A stretch of DNA of 64,000 nucleotides from Halapricum salinum. GTDB lineage: Archaea; Halobacteriota; Halobacteria; Halobacteriales; Haloarculaceae. Made by a program: the position numbers and the translations under genes. The DNA lies in the NCBI RefSeq assembly GCF_004799665.1, contig NZ_CP031310.1, positions 736,887 through 800,886 of the forward strand, given 5' to 3'. Shown piece by piece: positions 1 to 8,749 of this stretch (position 1 is its first letter; each line of letters starts with the position of its first letter). The notes under the pieces are model-generated. The model saw only the letters and a list, made by a program, of their open reading frames with translations. It was not told the DNA's origin and searched no databases.

Positions 1-147
1 TCCGGGCCTGATTTCGCGGATCGGTGTCGTCTCGGTCTCGGCGATACGCTTGCTCTGGGCGCGCTGGGTGCGCCCCTTGTTTACCAGCAGGAGTCCAACG
101 ACGACGAAGACCGCGCCGAACCCCGAAATAAAGAGCCGCTCGATCAT
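1..147 (-). CDS. Small membrane-anchored protein, 5' part only
   Basis: Reading leftward from an ATG at 147 the frame gives MIERLFISGFGAVFVVVGLL, then a basic stretch and a segment ending REIRPG at the window edge. One hydrophobic helix fills about residues 5-23 and a charged region follows. The TPIREIRPG-like sequence after an N-terminal helix resembles haloarchaeal membrane proteins annotated with a GIDE (E3 ligase-like) domain, but too little is present to be sure. The gene continues beyond base 1 and is truncated by the window, not by mutation. Confidence 0.6.
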   Translation of the reverse strand, partial: MIERLFISGFGAVFVVVGLLLVNKGRTQRAQSKRIAETETTPIREIRPG

Positions 148-316
148 GTATCGGCGCTGTTCTGCTGGCACCGACAAAAATCCGGGTGGCGTGCGGCAAC
201 TCGGAAGTGTCGGAACCAGACGCGAGCAACCGCGCCAATCGATCGATGCGTCTCCGGAACGTGGATCAGAGATGAAGTGGCCGGGGAGGATTTTCGACCT
301 GTCAAATTCTCGACAG

Positions 317-390
317 TGGGCCAAACCGGATTTGAACCGGTGACCTCCCGGTTATCAGCCGAGCGCTCAACCTGACTGAGCTATTGGCCC
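317..390 (-). tRNA. tRNA-Ile (GAT anticodon)
   Basis: On the minus strand a 74-base cloverleaf folds. The acceptor stem GGGCCAA pairs with TTGGCCC, leaving an A discriminator. The D arm has GCTC/GAGC. The anticodon stem CTCGG/CCGGG encloses the loop CTGATAA with anticodon GAT. The T arm ACCGG-TTCAAAT-CCGGT is standard. There is no intron and CCA is not encoded. Confidence 0.95.
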
Positions 391-421
391 AGGCGAGCGC
401 AACTTCACGTACCGGGCAGGT

Positions 422-431
422 ATGTTTAAGC
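422..431 (-). promoter_or_regulatory. Probable TATA box of tRNA-Ile
   Basis: Read on the minus strand the AT-rich decamer is GCTTAAACAT. It ends about 32 bases upstream of the tRNA 5' end at 390, the expected distance for an archaeal TATA element feeding a short tRNA leader. Confidence 0.5.
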
Positions 432-469
432 GTTACTTTTCGGCTCCCGTCCCGGGGACGGCTCCCGTG

Positions 470-1033
470 TCACTGTGGCCCATCCGTCTCGACGGCGCTG
501 GTAACCAGCGTCTGCTCGGCCCGCCGGAGCAGTTCCCCGGCTGTACTGCTCGCACACCCCAGGCGGGCGGCCACGTCGTCGACGCTCCCGGCCCGAGGAA
601 TTTCGTAGTAGCCGACGTCGACCGCGGCCTCCAGCGCGGCTCGCTGGCGGTCGGTCAGCCCAGCAGTGGCGGGCCGCTGCTCGAAGGGACGGACGTGCTC
701 GATCTCGACGATGAGTTCGTCGACGAGAGCGTCGTGGAACTCGCTCAAGGCAGCCTGTTCGCCGACGGCCTCGAAGCGGGCCACACCGCTGGCCTCGAAG
801 ACCACAGGTGGCAGAAAGGCCACCCGCGCCTGCCCGATCAGTTCCAGCACTGCGGCGTCGAGCCCGAACCGCTCCTGGATAGTGAACGCGTAGGTCCCGC
901 CGTCGCCCTCGACGAGATGGGCCGTCTCGACGATGTCGACCGATTCGAGCAACTCTTCGACGACCGGGCGCGCGGCGTCGTACCAGACCAGCGACGTCAC
1001 CGACGCCGTCGGTCCCCAGCCCAGCAACTCCAT
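470..1033 (-). CDS. Bat-type (bacterio-opsin activator-like) HTH-10 transcription regulator
   Basis: The 187-residue product has an N-terminal alpha/beta sensor-like region and a C-terminal helix-turn-helix of the HTH-10 family. The HTH has the family pattern LTDRQRAALEAAVDVGYYEIPR followed by DDVAARLGCASSTAGELLRRAEQ. Proteins of this family are haloarchaeal DNA-binding regulators, usually of unknown signal. The frame stays open to 1144, but I chose the ATG at 1033 (MELLGWGP) because the extension is basic and low-acid, unlike haloarchaeal protein, and an AT-rich element (CAAAATTC on the minus strand) lies a little over 30 bases upstream. It is transcribed away from the hydrolase gene at 1208, so the two share an upstream region. 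Confidence 0.8.
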   Translation of the reverse strand: MELLGWGPTASVTSLVWYDAARPVVEELLESVDIVETAHLVEGDGGTYAFTIQERFGLDAAVLELIGQARVAFLPPVVFEASGVARFEAVGEQAALSEFHDALVDELIVEIEHVRPFEQRPATAGLTDRQRAALEAAVDVGYYEIPRAGSVDDVAARLGCASSTAGELLRRAEQTLVTSAVETDGPQ

Positions 1034-1207
1034 CCGCGTTACGACTGAGCCCTTCAGAATTTTGCGATGTATCGGATGGGCTCGCTCGGCCGGATAGGTC
1101 ACCGCGAACGTGACTCGGCGCACGGCCGCCGTTCGCTCGGCCACTATTTAAATGGCCGGACGAGTCCGGGGACACGCTCTCCCCGATCGCGTCGCTACGG
1201 AGCAGCG

Positions 1208-2149
1208 ATGGCAGTCGAGACGACCCGTCAGAAGAGTAGCGACGAGCGCGCGGCGACGCGGACAGTACAGACGCCGGAGGGGCGAACGGTCGCGTACGCG
1301 ACGTTCGGATCGGCGTCGGGAGCGCCGTTGCTCGCGTTCCACGGAACGCCTGGGTCGCGGCTGTTCGGTCGCCTGCTCGACACGCAGGCTCGCGAGCAGG
1401 ATGTTCGTGTGGTGGCGATCGACCGCCCAGGCTTCGGCCGGACGGAATCCGTTCCCGGGTTCGGGCCTGCCGACGTTCCCGACCTCGTCGATCCGGTTCT
1501 CGATTCACTCGGGTGCTCGCGGGTCGGCGTGCTCGGTTTCTCCGGCGGCGCGCCGTACGCGCTGGCGCTGGCTGCGGCGCGGCCCGACACGGTGCGGTCA
1601 GTAGACGTCGTCTCGGGGGCGGTCGCGCCGTCGCTCGTCGAGGAGCCGCCACGGCAGATGCGACTGCTCTCGGGGATGGCTCGGCGAACGCCGCGGGTGC
1701 TCGGCTGGCTGCTCCGGGGCCAGTCCTGGCTCGCTCGCCGCCGACCTGCGATCATTGCCAGCCAGTACACTGATCCCGAAGACGTCCGGGAGAGCGTCGT
1801 CGAAACCGTCGCTGCGGAGTTTCGTGAGGCGATGGCCGAGACGCGAGCGGGGACGATCCGTGAACTCCAGGCGGTCGGGACGACGTGGCCCGTCGATCTG
1901 GAGACGGTCGAGCCGTCGGTGCGGCTGTGGCACGGCGACCGCGACGAGAACGTCCCGATAGAGGGCGCCCGGCGACTCGAAACGCGCCTGCCGAACGCGA
2001 CGCTGCTGACAGTCGAGGGGGCCGACCATCTACAGACGTTGCTGGAGTGTCGCGAAGAAGTTCTCGAAGGGGACGGCGATCAGCGCGAGTCGTCGTCGGA
2101 GTCGACGTCGTACGCGTCGTCGTCGACGTCGACCGTATCGTCGTCGTAG
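1208..2149 (+). CDS. Alpha/beta-fold hydrolase
   Basis: The 313-residue product has the alpha/beta-hydrolase fold. The oxyanion region is FHGTPGSR (about residue 42), the nucleophile elbow is GFSGGAP (Ser in GxSxG), an Asp lies in the strand VRLWHGDRDENVP, and the catalytic His is in GADHLQTL. The substrate cannot be read from the sequence. The ATG at 1208 was preferred over an upstream in-frame ATG because TATTTAAA lies at 1145-1152, between the two. The last 23 residues are a Ser/Thr run (SSSESTSYASSSTSTVSSS), the antisense of the Asp-rich tail of the convergent fxsA gene. The family normally ends soon after the His helix, so this tail probably reflects a lost stop codon. Confidence 0.88.
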   Translation: MAVETTRQKSSDERAATRTVQTPEGRTVAYATFGSASGAPLLAFHGTPGSRLFGRLLDTQAREQDVRVVAIDRPGFGRTESVPGFGPADVPDLVDPVLDSLGCSRVGVLGFSGGAPYALALAAARPDTVRSVDVVSGAVAPSLVEEPPRQMRLLSGMARRTPRVLGWLLRGQSWLARRRPAIIASQYTDPEDVRESVVETVAAEFREAMAETRAGTIRELQAVGTTWPVDLETVEPSVRLWHGDRDENVPIEGARRLETRLPNATLLTVEGADHLQTLLECREEVLEGDGDQRESSSESTSYASSSTSTVSSS

Positions 2150-2652
2150 GGCTTTTGATCCTGCTGTCCGGCCTGATGCTGGCCGGGCTGGTTCTGCCCG
2201 GTGAACACCTGACCTTCGACGTTGACGTCGACGTTACCGGGGAAACCGCCGGTGTAGACCTTACCAGTGGCGAAGCCGCCGGTCTTGGCGTCGACGTAGG
2301 GCGTGACGACCCATTTCTTGATCGCGAGGCGAATCGGATACCGCGTGAACGGGACCACGAGCAGGAACCCGAGGACGTCCGTCACGATCCCCGGGGTCAG
2401 GAGGAACGCGCCCGCCGCAATCAGGAGCGCGCCGTCGATCAGCTCGTCGGTCGGCGGCTCCCCCTGGGCGAGTTTGCGCTGGATCTTCCGGATCGTGTGT
2501 CGCCCTTCGGCTCGAACGAGGAGCATCCCGATCAATCCCGTGAGGACGACGATGAGTACCGTCTCCAGTCCGCCGATGATACTCGCCACCCCCAGCAACA
2601 GCAGCATGTCCAGCAGCGGGATGAGCAGCAGGACCGCGATCAGCCGGAGCAT
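2080..2652 (-). CDS. fxsA: FxsA family membrane protein
   Basis: The 190-residue product has three to four membrane helices: about residues 1-30, 33-50 and 76-100, the last around LLIAAGAFLLTPGIVTDVLGFLLVVPF. The GALLIAAGAFLLTPGIVTDVLG signature is diagnostic of the FxsA family, whose Escherichia coli member affects phage T7 exclusion; the archaeal role is unknown. A long acidic C-terminal tail rich in Asp and Gln follows. The ATG at 2652 is preceded by GGTGAG, a usable Shine-Dalgarno sequence. A GTG nine bases upstream is in frame but would absorb that site. Its last 70 bases overlap the 3' end of the hydrolase gene tail-to-tail. Confidence 0.88.
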   Translation of the reverse strand: MLRLIAVLLLIPLLDMLLLLGVASIIGGLETVLIVVLTGLIGMLLVRAEGRHTIRKIQRKLAQGEPPTDELIDGALLIAAGAFLLTPGIVTDVLGFLLVVPFTRYPIRLAIKKWVVTPYVDAKTGGFATGKVYTGGFPGNVDVNVEGQVFTGQNQPGQHQAGQQDQKPYDDDTVDVDDDAYDVDSDDDSR

Positions 2653-2769
2653 TACCCTCACCTACCAGTCCGTGATGTATCAACCTTTTCGAGTGTGTCC
2701 GGGGGTGGAACATGGAAATAGTCGCCCAGGAGTGCAAGACTCTTTTCGGCGCGCCACCGAGTCGGGGGC

Positions 2770-4380
2770 ATGGACGAGGACACGAAAGTCGAGTGGCGCG
2801 AGTGGGGCCCCGACGCCTTCGCGGCCGCCGAGCGCGCCGGCAAGCCGATCTTGCTCTCGCTGGCGGTTCCGTGGTCGCCCGAATGTGCCGAGATGGACCG
2901 CACGACCTATTCGGAGCCGCGAATCGCGGCCAACATCAACGACGGATTCGTTCCGGTCCGGGTTAACGCCGACCGAAATCCCCGGGTCCGGGACCGCTAC
3001 ACGATGGGGGGCTTTCCCTCGACGGTGTTCCTGACCCCGGAAGGCAAGGTCCTGACTGGCGCGACCTTCCTGGGGGTCGACGGCTTCCGCGGAATCCTCG
3101 ACACCGTCCGGGAGACGTGGGACGCCCGCGGGGAGTCCGGCGGGTCGATCCCGCGAGCGCTCCGGGATCGGGAGCAGCCGGGAGGCGAGCTGACTCCGAG
3201 AGTGGAAGAACACATGATCGAACAGCTGCTCGCGGCCTACGACGAGGAGTTCGGCGGCTGGGGAAGCGACGTGAAGTTTCCCCTTCCTCGGACAGTCGAA
3301 TTCGCGCTCGTCCGCGCTCGTGAGCAAGCCACGCGGACGCTGGAGGCGATCCGGGCACATCTGCTGGATACCTACGACGGCGGGTTCTATCGCTACGCGA
3401 GCGAGCGCAACTGGGCCAACCCGCGCCGGGCGAAGTTACTCGACGACAATGCGGCGCTCGTTCGAGCATTCGCCTACGGCTATCGCTACACCGGCGAGGG
3501 GGCCTATCGCGACGCCGCCGAGCGCACCGCCGAGTATCTGACGACGACGCTGTGGACCGACGACGCACCCGCGGGCGGCGCGTTCGCGGCCAGCCAGGCC
3601 GGCGACGACAGCTACTACCGCATGGAAGCGACCGAGCGCGAGGGGGCCGACCCGCCCGCGGTCGATCCGACTGTCCTCGCGGATCGCAACGCCCTGGCCG
3701 TCGACGCACTGCTGACCTACCACGGCTACGTCGGGGACGAGCGATCGCGACGCTACGCCGAGCGCGCGCTCGAGTCCGTCCTCGAACTCGTCGACGACGA
3801 GGGAGCGGTCGCTCACTACCCCGACGAGGGGAGTCCGCGCGGCACGTTGCTCGACCAGGCACGCGTACTCACGGGGCTGACGACGGCCGGGCAAGTGCTG
3901 GGCGAGCGCGGGCCGGCCGACGCGGTCGCCGACTGGACTATCGAGAACCTCGGCGAGGGCGGCCCGCTCCGGGACGGCCCGCCCGAGGACGTTGGCCTGC
4001 TCGACCGACCGCTCTACCCACTGGACTCGGCTGTGGAGTTCGCCGACGCGGCGCTCGATCTGGCGGCGTTGACCGGCGAGGATCGCTACCGAGAGGCTGC
4101 GCGTCGCGCTGTCGGGACCTATGCGGGCGCGGCCGAACGGATGGGCGTCGAGGCCGCCCACTACGCGACGGTGGTCGCCCGCGTCCGCGACCCACAGGTC
4201 GTCCGCGTCGGCCCCGACGCGGGCAGCGACCTCCACCGCGCCGCGCTCCGACTGGCCGACCACGAGACGACCGTCGTGCCGAGTGTCGGTGGCGAGACGG
4301 CGACGCTCATTTCGGATGGATCGCCTGCCGGCGAGGCGACGACACCGACCGAGTTGGAATCGCTGCTCACGGACGTGTAA
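2770..4380 (+). CDS. DUF255 / YyaL-type protein with thioredoxin-like N-terminal domain
   Basis: The 536-residue product starts with a thioredoxin-like DUF255 domain (about 5-120, with WREWGPDAFAAAERAGKPILLSL and GGFPSTVFLTPEGK). An (alpha/alpha)6-barrel-like region follows, as in the YyaL/SSP411 family (about 150-530, with EEFGGWGSDVKFPLP and YDGGFYRYASERNW). The family's true activity is not settled. The usual CHWCHVM active site is replaced by WSPECAEMD, so only one cysteine remains and a dithiol redox function is unlikely. It is shorter than the roughly 650-700 residues of bacterial members. The ATG follows a short TATA-bearing gap after fxsA. Confidence 0.85.
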   Translation: MDEDTKVEWREWGPDAFAAAERAGKPILLSLAVPWSPECAEMDRTTYSEPRIAANINDGFVPVRVNADRNPRVRDRYTMGGFPSTVFLTPEGKVLTGATFLGVDGFRGILDTVRETWDARGESGGSIPRALRDREQPGGELTPRVEEHMIEQLLAAYDEEFGGWGSDVKFPLPRTVEFALVRAREQATRTLEAIRAHLLDTYDGGFYRYASERNWANPRRAKLLDDNAALVRAFAYGYRYTGEGAYRDAAERTAEYLTTTLWTDDAPAGGAFAASQAGDDSYYRMEATEREGADPPAVDPTVLADRNALAVDALLTYHGYVGDERSRRYAERALESVLELVDDEGAVAHYPDEGSPRGTLLDQARVLTGLTTAGQVLGERGPADAVADWTIENLGEGGPLRDGPPEDVGLLDRPLYPLDSAVEFADAALDLAALTGEDRYREAARRAVGTYAGAAERMGVEAAHYATVVARVRDPQVVRVGPDAGSDLHRAALRLADHETTVVPSVGGETATLISDGSPAGEATTPTELESLLTDV

Positions 4381-4392
4381 ACTCCCGGTGTG

Positions 4393-4400
4393 TTTTTAAA
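4393..4400 (+). promoter_or_regulatory. TATA box of the TrmB-type regulator gene
   Basis: TTTTTAAA lies 22-29 bases upstream of the ATG at 4422 and just after the stop of the preceding gene. This suggests independent, probably leaderless, transcription of the regulator. Confidence 0.5.
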
Positions 4401-4421
4401 CGTGGAACGTGTTTCGCCAGT

Positions 4422-5225
4422 ATGGCGAGTCTGCGAGACCTGGGGTTGTCCGAGTACGAGACGCGGGCGTATCGATCCCTGTTAGAGACGGGGCCGACAA
4501 CGGCCAAGGAGTTGTCCCGAGCCAGCGACGTCCCGATGGGGCGGATCTACGACGTGCTCAACAGTCTGGAGACGCACAACCTCGTGCGGAGTCAGACCGC
4601 GAGCCGGCCGAAGAAGTACGTCGCAGTGGAGCCGGAGACGGCGCTAGATCGATTGTTGGACGACAAGAAACGTGAACTCGAAGAGAAGGCCAGCCAGTAC
4701 GAGGAGATCGTCGACACGCTGGCCGACGACCTGGAGACGGCCGAACCGGTCGGCGAGACGTTCTGGACGGCCGCGGTCGGCCCGGAAGAGACCTCGGACC
4801 TGCTCGTCGAGCGGTTGACCGCCGCCGACGATCGGATCGTCGTCGTGGTCTCGCAGTTCTCCCAGCAGTTCGACCTGGACGAACTGGGCGACCGCGTGGT
4901 CGAAGCGCTAGAAGACGCCCTCGACCGGGGTGTCGACGTCTCACTGCTCATGCGACCCAGCATGGTCGAGGCCCTGCCCCGCAGCGTCGGCGAGCGCTAT
5001 CGGCAGTCACTGCAACCACACGAGAACTTCGAGACGCGCACCAGCGAGGACGTCATCGGGACCTTCGAGTTGATCGACGACACCGAGGTCTGTATCGAGG
5101 TCCCCCACCCGCTCCGCGCGGGCGAGACCTTCGCCGTCATCGACTTCAAGGACCCCGAGTTCGCCTCGACGGTCGAAGACGAGTTCGCCGAGCGGTGGGC
5201 TGGCGCGAAAGAACTGCGATTGTAG
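4422..5225 (+). CDS. TrmB family transcriptional regulator
   Basis: The 267-residue product has an N-terminal winged helix of the TrmB type (about 1-75: LGLSEYETRAYRSLLETGPTTAKELSRASDVPMGRIYDVLNSLE). A helical coiled-coil linker follows (about 80-110), then a C-terminal domain with the pattern WTAAVGPEETSDLLVERLTAADDRIVVVV that resembles the phospholipase D-like half seen in TrmB-like regulators. Classical TrmB proteins sense sugars; whether this one does cannot be read here. It is convergent with mptA, with two bases between the stops. Confidence 0.88.
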   Translation: MASLRDLGLSEYETRAYRSLLETGPTTAKELSRASDVPMGRIYDVLNSLETHNLVRSQTASRPKKYVAVEPETALDRLLDDKKRELEEKASQYEEIVDTLADDLETAEPVGETFWTAAVGPEETSDLLVERLTAADDRIVVVVSQFSQQFDLDELGDRVVEALEDALDRGVDVSLLMRPSMVEALPRSVGERYRQSLQPHENFETRTSEDVIGTFELIDDTEVCIEVPHPLRAGETFAVIDFKDPEFASTVEDEFAERWAGAKELRL

Positions 5226-5227
5226 TA

Positions 5228-6172
5228 TCAGTCGTCCGCGGGCGCGTCGCCGTTGACCTCGCCCTTCAGATCTTCGAACGTCGCGAGCCGTTCTGCGTGG
5301 GCGTTGTGCTGGTGGATCGACTCGTCGTTGGATTGCTTCATTCGGATCACGGCGTCCTCGGGGAGATCAGGGTAAGTCTCGATGACGCCCTCGGCCATCG
5401 CGCGGACGCAGTCCTCGACGAACTTCGCGTCGGCGTGTGACTCGTAGGTCATGTGGTCCTCGTCCGGTCGTTTCGCGAGGTTGTAGATCCGGGCGCTCAT
5501 CGAGTCCCGGGCGACCTCGATGAGTTCGTTGAGGTCGACGGGCGGATCACCGTCAGTCTCGACGGTGAGCGTGGCGTGGCCGCGCTGGGAGTGACCCGGC
5601 TGGGGCACTTCATCGAGGAAGTCGTTGATGACGTCTTCTTCGACGTTCAGGTCTTCGAGTGTCTGCTTGGCGCGAGCGACCGACATCCCCTGGCTACAGG
5701 GACAGACCGTCATTCCCGTGACTCGAGCGCCGATCTCCTCGCGAGTCCCCTCTTCGGTCGCTGTCGCCGAGGCGATGATGTCGGCGGTCGATTGGGTGGG
5801 TCGATGACTCTCGGGCGTCTCCTCACGGGTGACGTACTCGGCTTCCATTCGCACCTCGGCCTTGCTGGTGTAGTCGTGCTTGTCGAGGAGGCGTTCTGCG
5901 GCCTCGCCACAGACTTCTTCGACGTGATAGGCCTCGTCGGCGACGGCGGCTTCGAGCGTCTCGTCGATGACCTCCATGTTGCGGCTCATGTCCGCGCCCT
6001 TGCGCCAGGACGGCAGGTCGACGAAGACTTCGAACTCGGCCATCAGGACGATGGGGCGTTTGTCCTCGCGACCGAGTTTGACGAGCTTCTCGACGCCGGT
6101 GACACCGACGCGGTTCAACCCCACGGTCACGTCCGGGCTGCTCGCCTGAACGTCCGGCAACTGCTTGCTCAT
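5228..6172 (-). CDS. mptA: GTP cyclohydrolase MptA (type IB/IV, FolE2 family)
   Basis: The 314-residue product belongs to the FolE2/MptA family. These enzymes open GTP to a neopterin phosphate, feeding archaeal pterin/folate and archaeosine-type 7-deazaguanine synthesis. Family landmarks are [14 protein letters not shown] near the N-terminus, [24 protein letters not shown], the cysteine motif [16 protein letters not shown] and the C-terminal HNAHAERL. The length is normal. The ATG at 6172 follows a short AT-rich leader. It is divergent from nothing and simply precedes the HalX gene on the same strand by about 50 bases. Confidence 0.93.
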   Translation of the reverse strand: MSKQLPDVQASSPDVTVGLNRVGVTGVEKLVKLGREDKRPIVLMAEFEVFVDLPSWRKGADMSRNMEVIDETLEAAVADEAYHVEEVCGEAAERLLDKHDYTSKAEVRMEAEYVTREETPESHRPTQSTADIIASATATEEGTREEIGARVTGMTVCPCSQGMSVARAKQTLEDLNVEEDVINDFLDEVPQPGHSQRGHATLTVETDGDPPVDLNELIEVARDSMSARIYNLAKRPDEDHMTYESHADAKFVEDCVRAMAEGVIETYPDLPEDAVIRMKQSNDESIHQHNAHAERLATFEDLKGEVNGDAPADD

Positions 6173-6220
6173 TCGAACCCTCCTATGGAAGAAACGTGGT
6201 TAGGGCTTTCGGAAGCGTCG

Positions 6221-6820
6221 TTACTCCCCGAGTTCGTCCAGCGCGGACGGCCGCGGATTCATCTCGCGGAACATCGCCGCGAACCCCTCGTCGTCGAACT
6301 CCGCAATGGTCTCGTCCAGTTGATCGCGGACACGTTCGCGGTCGTCGTGAAGGTGTTCGAACTCCTCGCTGTTTTCCAGCTCGGCCTCGCTCTTGTTGGC
6401 CCGCAGGGTCGCGATCTTGCTCGTCAACGAGTAGAACTCCTGAAATTGATCCTCGTATTTCGCACACGTGAGCAGCCGCTCGACGGTCCGAAAGAGGTCC
6501 TCCCGAGAGACGGGCTTGGTCAGGTAGTCGTCGAACGGCATCTCGATGATGTCGAAATCGGGATCGACCGCAGTCACCATCGCGATCCGGGCATCGACGC
6601 CGCCTTCACGGAACTTGTCGAGGACCTCGTCGCCGGACTCGCCCGGCATCCGACGATCCAGCAAGACGACGTCGATCCCCTCGTCGATCACCTCCAGGGC
6701 TTCCCGTCCGCTGTAGGCAGTACGCACCGCATAGCGCTCTCGCAACTGTGCTGCGTACGCGTCGGTCACGTCCGGCTCGTCGTCGACGACGAGGACCGTC
6801 GGCACGTCACTGTCTGACAT
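6221..6820 (-). CDS. HalX-domain response regulator
   Basis: The 199-residue product has a receiver domain (about 5-120) with the acidic pair DDEPD, the phospho-acceptor Asp in VVLLDRRMPG and the Lys in YLTKPVSREDL. The C-terminal HalX domain follows (about 125-190: YEDQFQEFYSLTSKIATLRANKSEAELENSEEF), a helical haloarchaeal output module of unknown mechanism. No sensor kinase is adjacent. The start at 6820 (MSDSDVPTVLVVDDE) was chosen over much longer upstream extensions because it places the receiver domain at the usual distance, and the region upstream (ATACAGTATACT) looks like promoter. Confidence 0.9.
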   Translation of the reverse strand: MSDSDVPTVLVVDDEPDVTDAYAAQLRERYAVRTAYSGREALEVIDEGIDVVLLDRRMPGESGDEVLDKFREGGVDARIAMVTAVDPDFDIIEMPFDDYLTKPVSREDLFRTVERLLTCAKYEDQFQEFYSLTSKIATLRANKSEAELENSEEFEHLHDDRERVRDQLDETIAEFDDEGFAAMFREMNPRPSALDELGE

Positions 6821-6971
6821 CCAATCATACAGTATACTCGTCCCAAGACGCAAAAGACTTCCGGCAATCCGAACCGAATCCGGCTTCCTTCCCCGACTCC
6901 GTGTTCCGTATTGACACGGAGTATTCGCCGCGAACACGGCCTCTTTAGGGTATGGGGCCGGACGTTCGGAT

Positions 6972-8033
6972 ATGACCGATACTACCGAGAAATGGCCGTT
7001 GAAGCGCCTCATGACCGAGGTCGTCGGCTCGGGACACAAGTCCGCCGACGACATGAGTCGTGAACAGGCCCGCGAGGCCTTCGCTCGAATCCTCTCGGGC
7101 GAGCCGGATCATACCACTCTGGGTGCGTTCTGGCTGGCGAACCGCTGGAAGCGAAACACCCCCGAGGAACTGGCAGCTTTCGTCGACGTCATGCGCGAGC
7201 AAAGCGTCGAGACCGCTGCACCTGAAGCCGACCCCGTCGACTGCGGCGCGAACTACGACGGCAAAGATCGAACGGCACTGCTCGGCGTCGCGGCGGGGGT
7301 CGTGGCTGCGGCAGCGGGCACGCCCGTCGTCGTCCACAGCGGCGATCGGGTCCCCACCCAGAAACACGACGCCTACAAGCACGTCCTCGATTCGTTGAGG
7401 GTTCGGACGGATCTCGAACCCGACGAGAGCGCCGCGATGGTCGACGAGGTGGGATTCGGCTTCTACTACCAGCCGAACTTCAATCCCGGCGTCCACGGAC
7501 TGTTCGACCGACGCGACCAGATGGGCGTGCGCACGTTCGTCAACACGATCGAAACGCTGGCGAACCCGTCCGGGGCGCGGGTCCACCTCGGGAGTTTCTA
7601 CCACCTCGCGTTCGCCAAGCGGATGACCGAGACGCTCGGGGCCTGCGAGACGCAGGACTTCGATCGTGTGCTCTTTTTCCAGGGTCTGGAGGGTTACGAC
7701 GACGTCCGTCCCGGCGCGACGACTGTGGCCGAGTGGACGTCTGCGGACGGACTGGAGGACTACACCATCGAGACGGCCCAGTACGGGATGGACTTCACCG
7801 AGGAGGACGCACTGGCTGTCGAGGACGTGGCCGAGGATTCTGCCGAGATTACCGAATCCGTGCTGGCTGGCGAGCGGACGGATCAGTTCGCCGACGCCGT
7901 GGCGCTGAACGCCGCGTTGCGGATCTACGCGCGTGGTGATGTCGAGTCGCTCGACGATGGGCTGGAGACGGCTCGGAGTGTGCTTGAGGATGGGCGTGCC
8001 GCTGACGTGCTGGCGGATCTGCAGGCCTTCTGA
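6972..8033 (+). CDS. Anthranilate phosphoribosyltransferase paralogue (TrpD-like)
   Basis: The 353-residue product has the two-part TrpD/GT3 architecture: a helical N-terminal domain (about 1-85, MSREQAREAFARILSGEPDHTTLGAFWLANRWK) and an alpha/beta domain. Compared with true TrpD, the PRPP-site KHGNRS is VHSGDRVPTQKHDAYKHVL and the DLNG-type GTGGD loop is CGANYDGKDRT. The FAPxxHP segment is FGFYYQPNFNPGVHGL. These changes suggest it is not the tryptophan enzyme but a haloarchaeal paralogue with a different acceptor. No other trp gene is near. Confidence 0.8.
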   Translation: MTDTTEKWPLKRLMTEVVGSGHKSADDMSREQAREAFARILSGEPDHTTLGAFWLANRWKRNTPEELAAFVDVMREQSVETAAPEADPVDCGANYDGKDRTALLGVAAGVVAAAAGTPVVVHSGDRVPTQKHDAYKHVLDSLRVRTDLEPDESAAMVDEVGFGFYYQPNFNPGVHGLFDRRDQMGVRTFVNTIETLANPSGARVHLGSFYHLAFAKRMTETLGACETQDFDRVLFFQGLEGYDDVRPGATTVAEWTSADGLEDYTIETAQYGMDFTEEDALAVEDVAEDSAEITESVLAGERTDQFADAVALNAALRIYARGDVESLDDGLETARSVLEDGRAADVLADLQAF

Positions 8034-8038
8034 GCCTC

Positions 8039-8644
8039 TCAGAGGACGGCCGGTAGCTCGGTCAGGTCCGCGATCCGAGTATCGGGCTCGCGGTAGGGCG
8101 TCTCCTCCTCGGTTTCGACCCAGATCGACCGCATTCCGAACGTCTCGCCCATCAGCAGATCCTCGTTGTACTCGTCGCTGACGAACGCGACTGGTCGGTC
8201 ATCCTCGGGAAGGCACTCCACGTAGCCCTTCGGATGTGGCTTTGGCCGCTGGATGTCCGAGGAGACGACCAGCTCGTCGAAGCAGTCGAGGATTTCGTGT
8301 TCTTCGAGCACCGTCTCGATCCACGGCCGCGCCATGTTCCCGAACAGGACGAGTCGGTGCTCGCTGGCGAGGTCCCGGATGACGTCGGCGTGTTCGTCCG
8401 GAACGTCGGGATCGAGCCACGTCCGGTCGAGATACTCCCGACAGGCGTCGCGGGAGGCTCCAGTGAGCGTTTTCAGGAGGTCGAGATAGCCGTCGGTAGT
8501 CTGGACGAACCCATCACGGAACGCGAAGTAGGCGATCCAGCCAGGGTACGGGTCGCTGTTGGGATCGACGCCGAGAATGTCCGCATGGTCGCGTTCGTCG
8601 CCGTGCTCGACGATGACGCCGCCGTAATCGAGAACGAGCTGCAT
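8039..8644 (-). CDS. HAD superfamily hydrolase
   Basis: The 201-residue product has HAD motif I as LVLDYGGVI (nucleophile Asp, but Gly where phosphatases usually have the second Asp). Motif II is VLFGNM, motif III is around SDIQRPKPHPKGY with the conserved Lys, and motif IV is VAFVSDEYNEDLLMGE. A helical cap lies between residues 15 and 85. DYGGV-type motif I is common in HAD-IA proteins acting on small organic phosphates or halides; the substrate is unknown. Its stop is six bases from the convergent TrpD-like gene. Confidence 0.85.
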   Translation of the reverse strand: MQLVLDYGGVIVEHGDERDHADILGVDPNSDPYPGWIAYFAFRDGFVQTTDGYLDLLKTLTGASRDACREYLDRTWLDPDVPDEHADVIRDLASEHRLVLFGNMARPWIETVLEEHEILDCFDELVVSSDIQRPKPHPKGYVECLPEDDRPVAFVSDEYNEDLLMGETFGMRSIWVETEEETPYREPDTRIADLTELPAVL

Positions 8645-8749
8645 TGGAATTGTGAGAGACTGTCGTCGTCGTGATCAAGTCTTCGATACGGCGACTCTGG
8701 AACCTCCTCGACTCGCGGCTAGGACTCGGAGACAGCAACGTCACCAAGC

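Noticed and set aside
5453-6817. Long open frame running antisense across mptA and the HalX regulator gene
   Set aside because: It spans two well-identified genes on the other strand and has no domain of its own.
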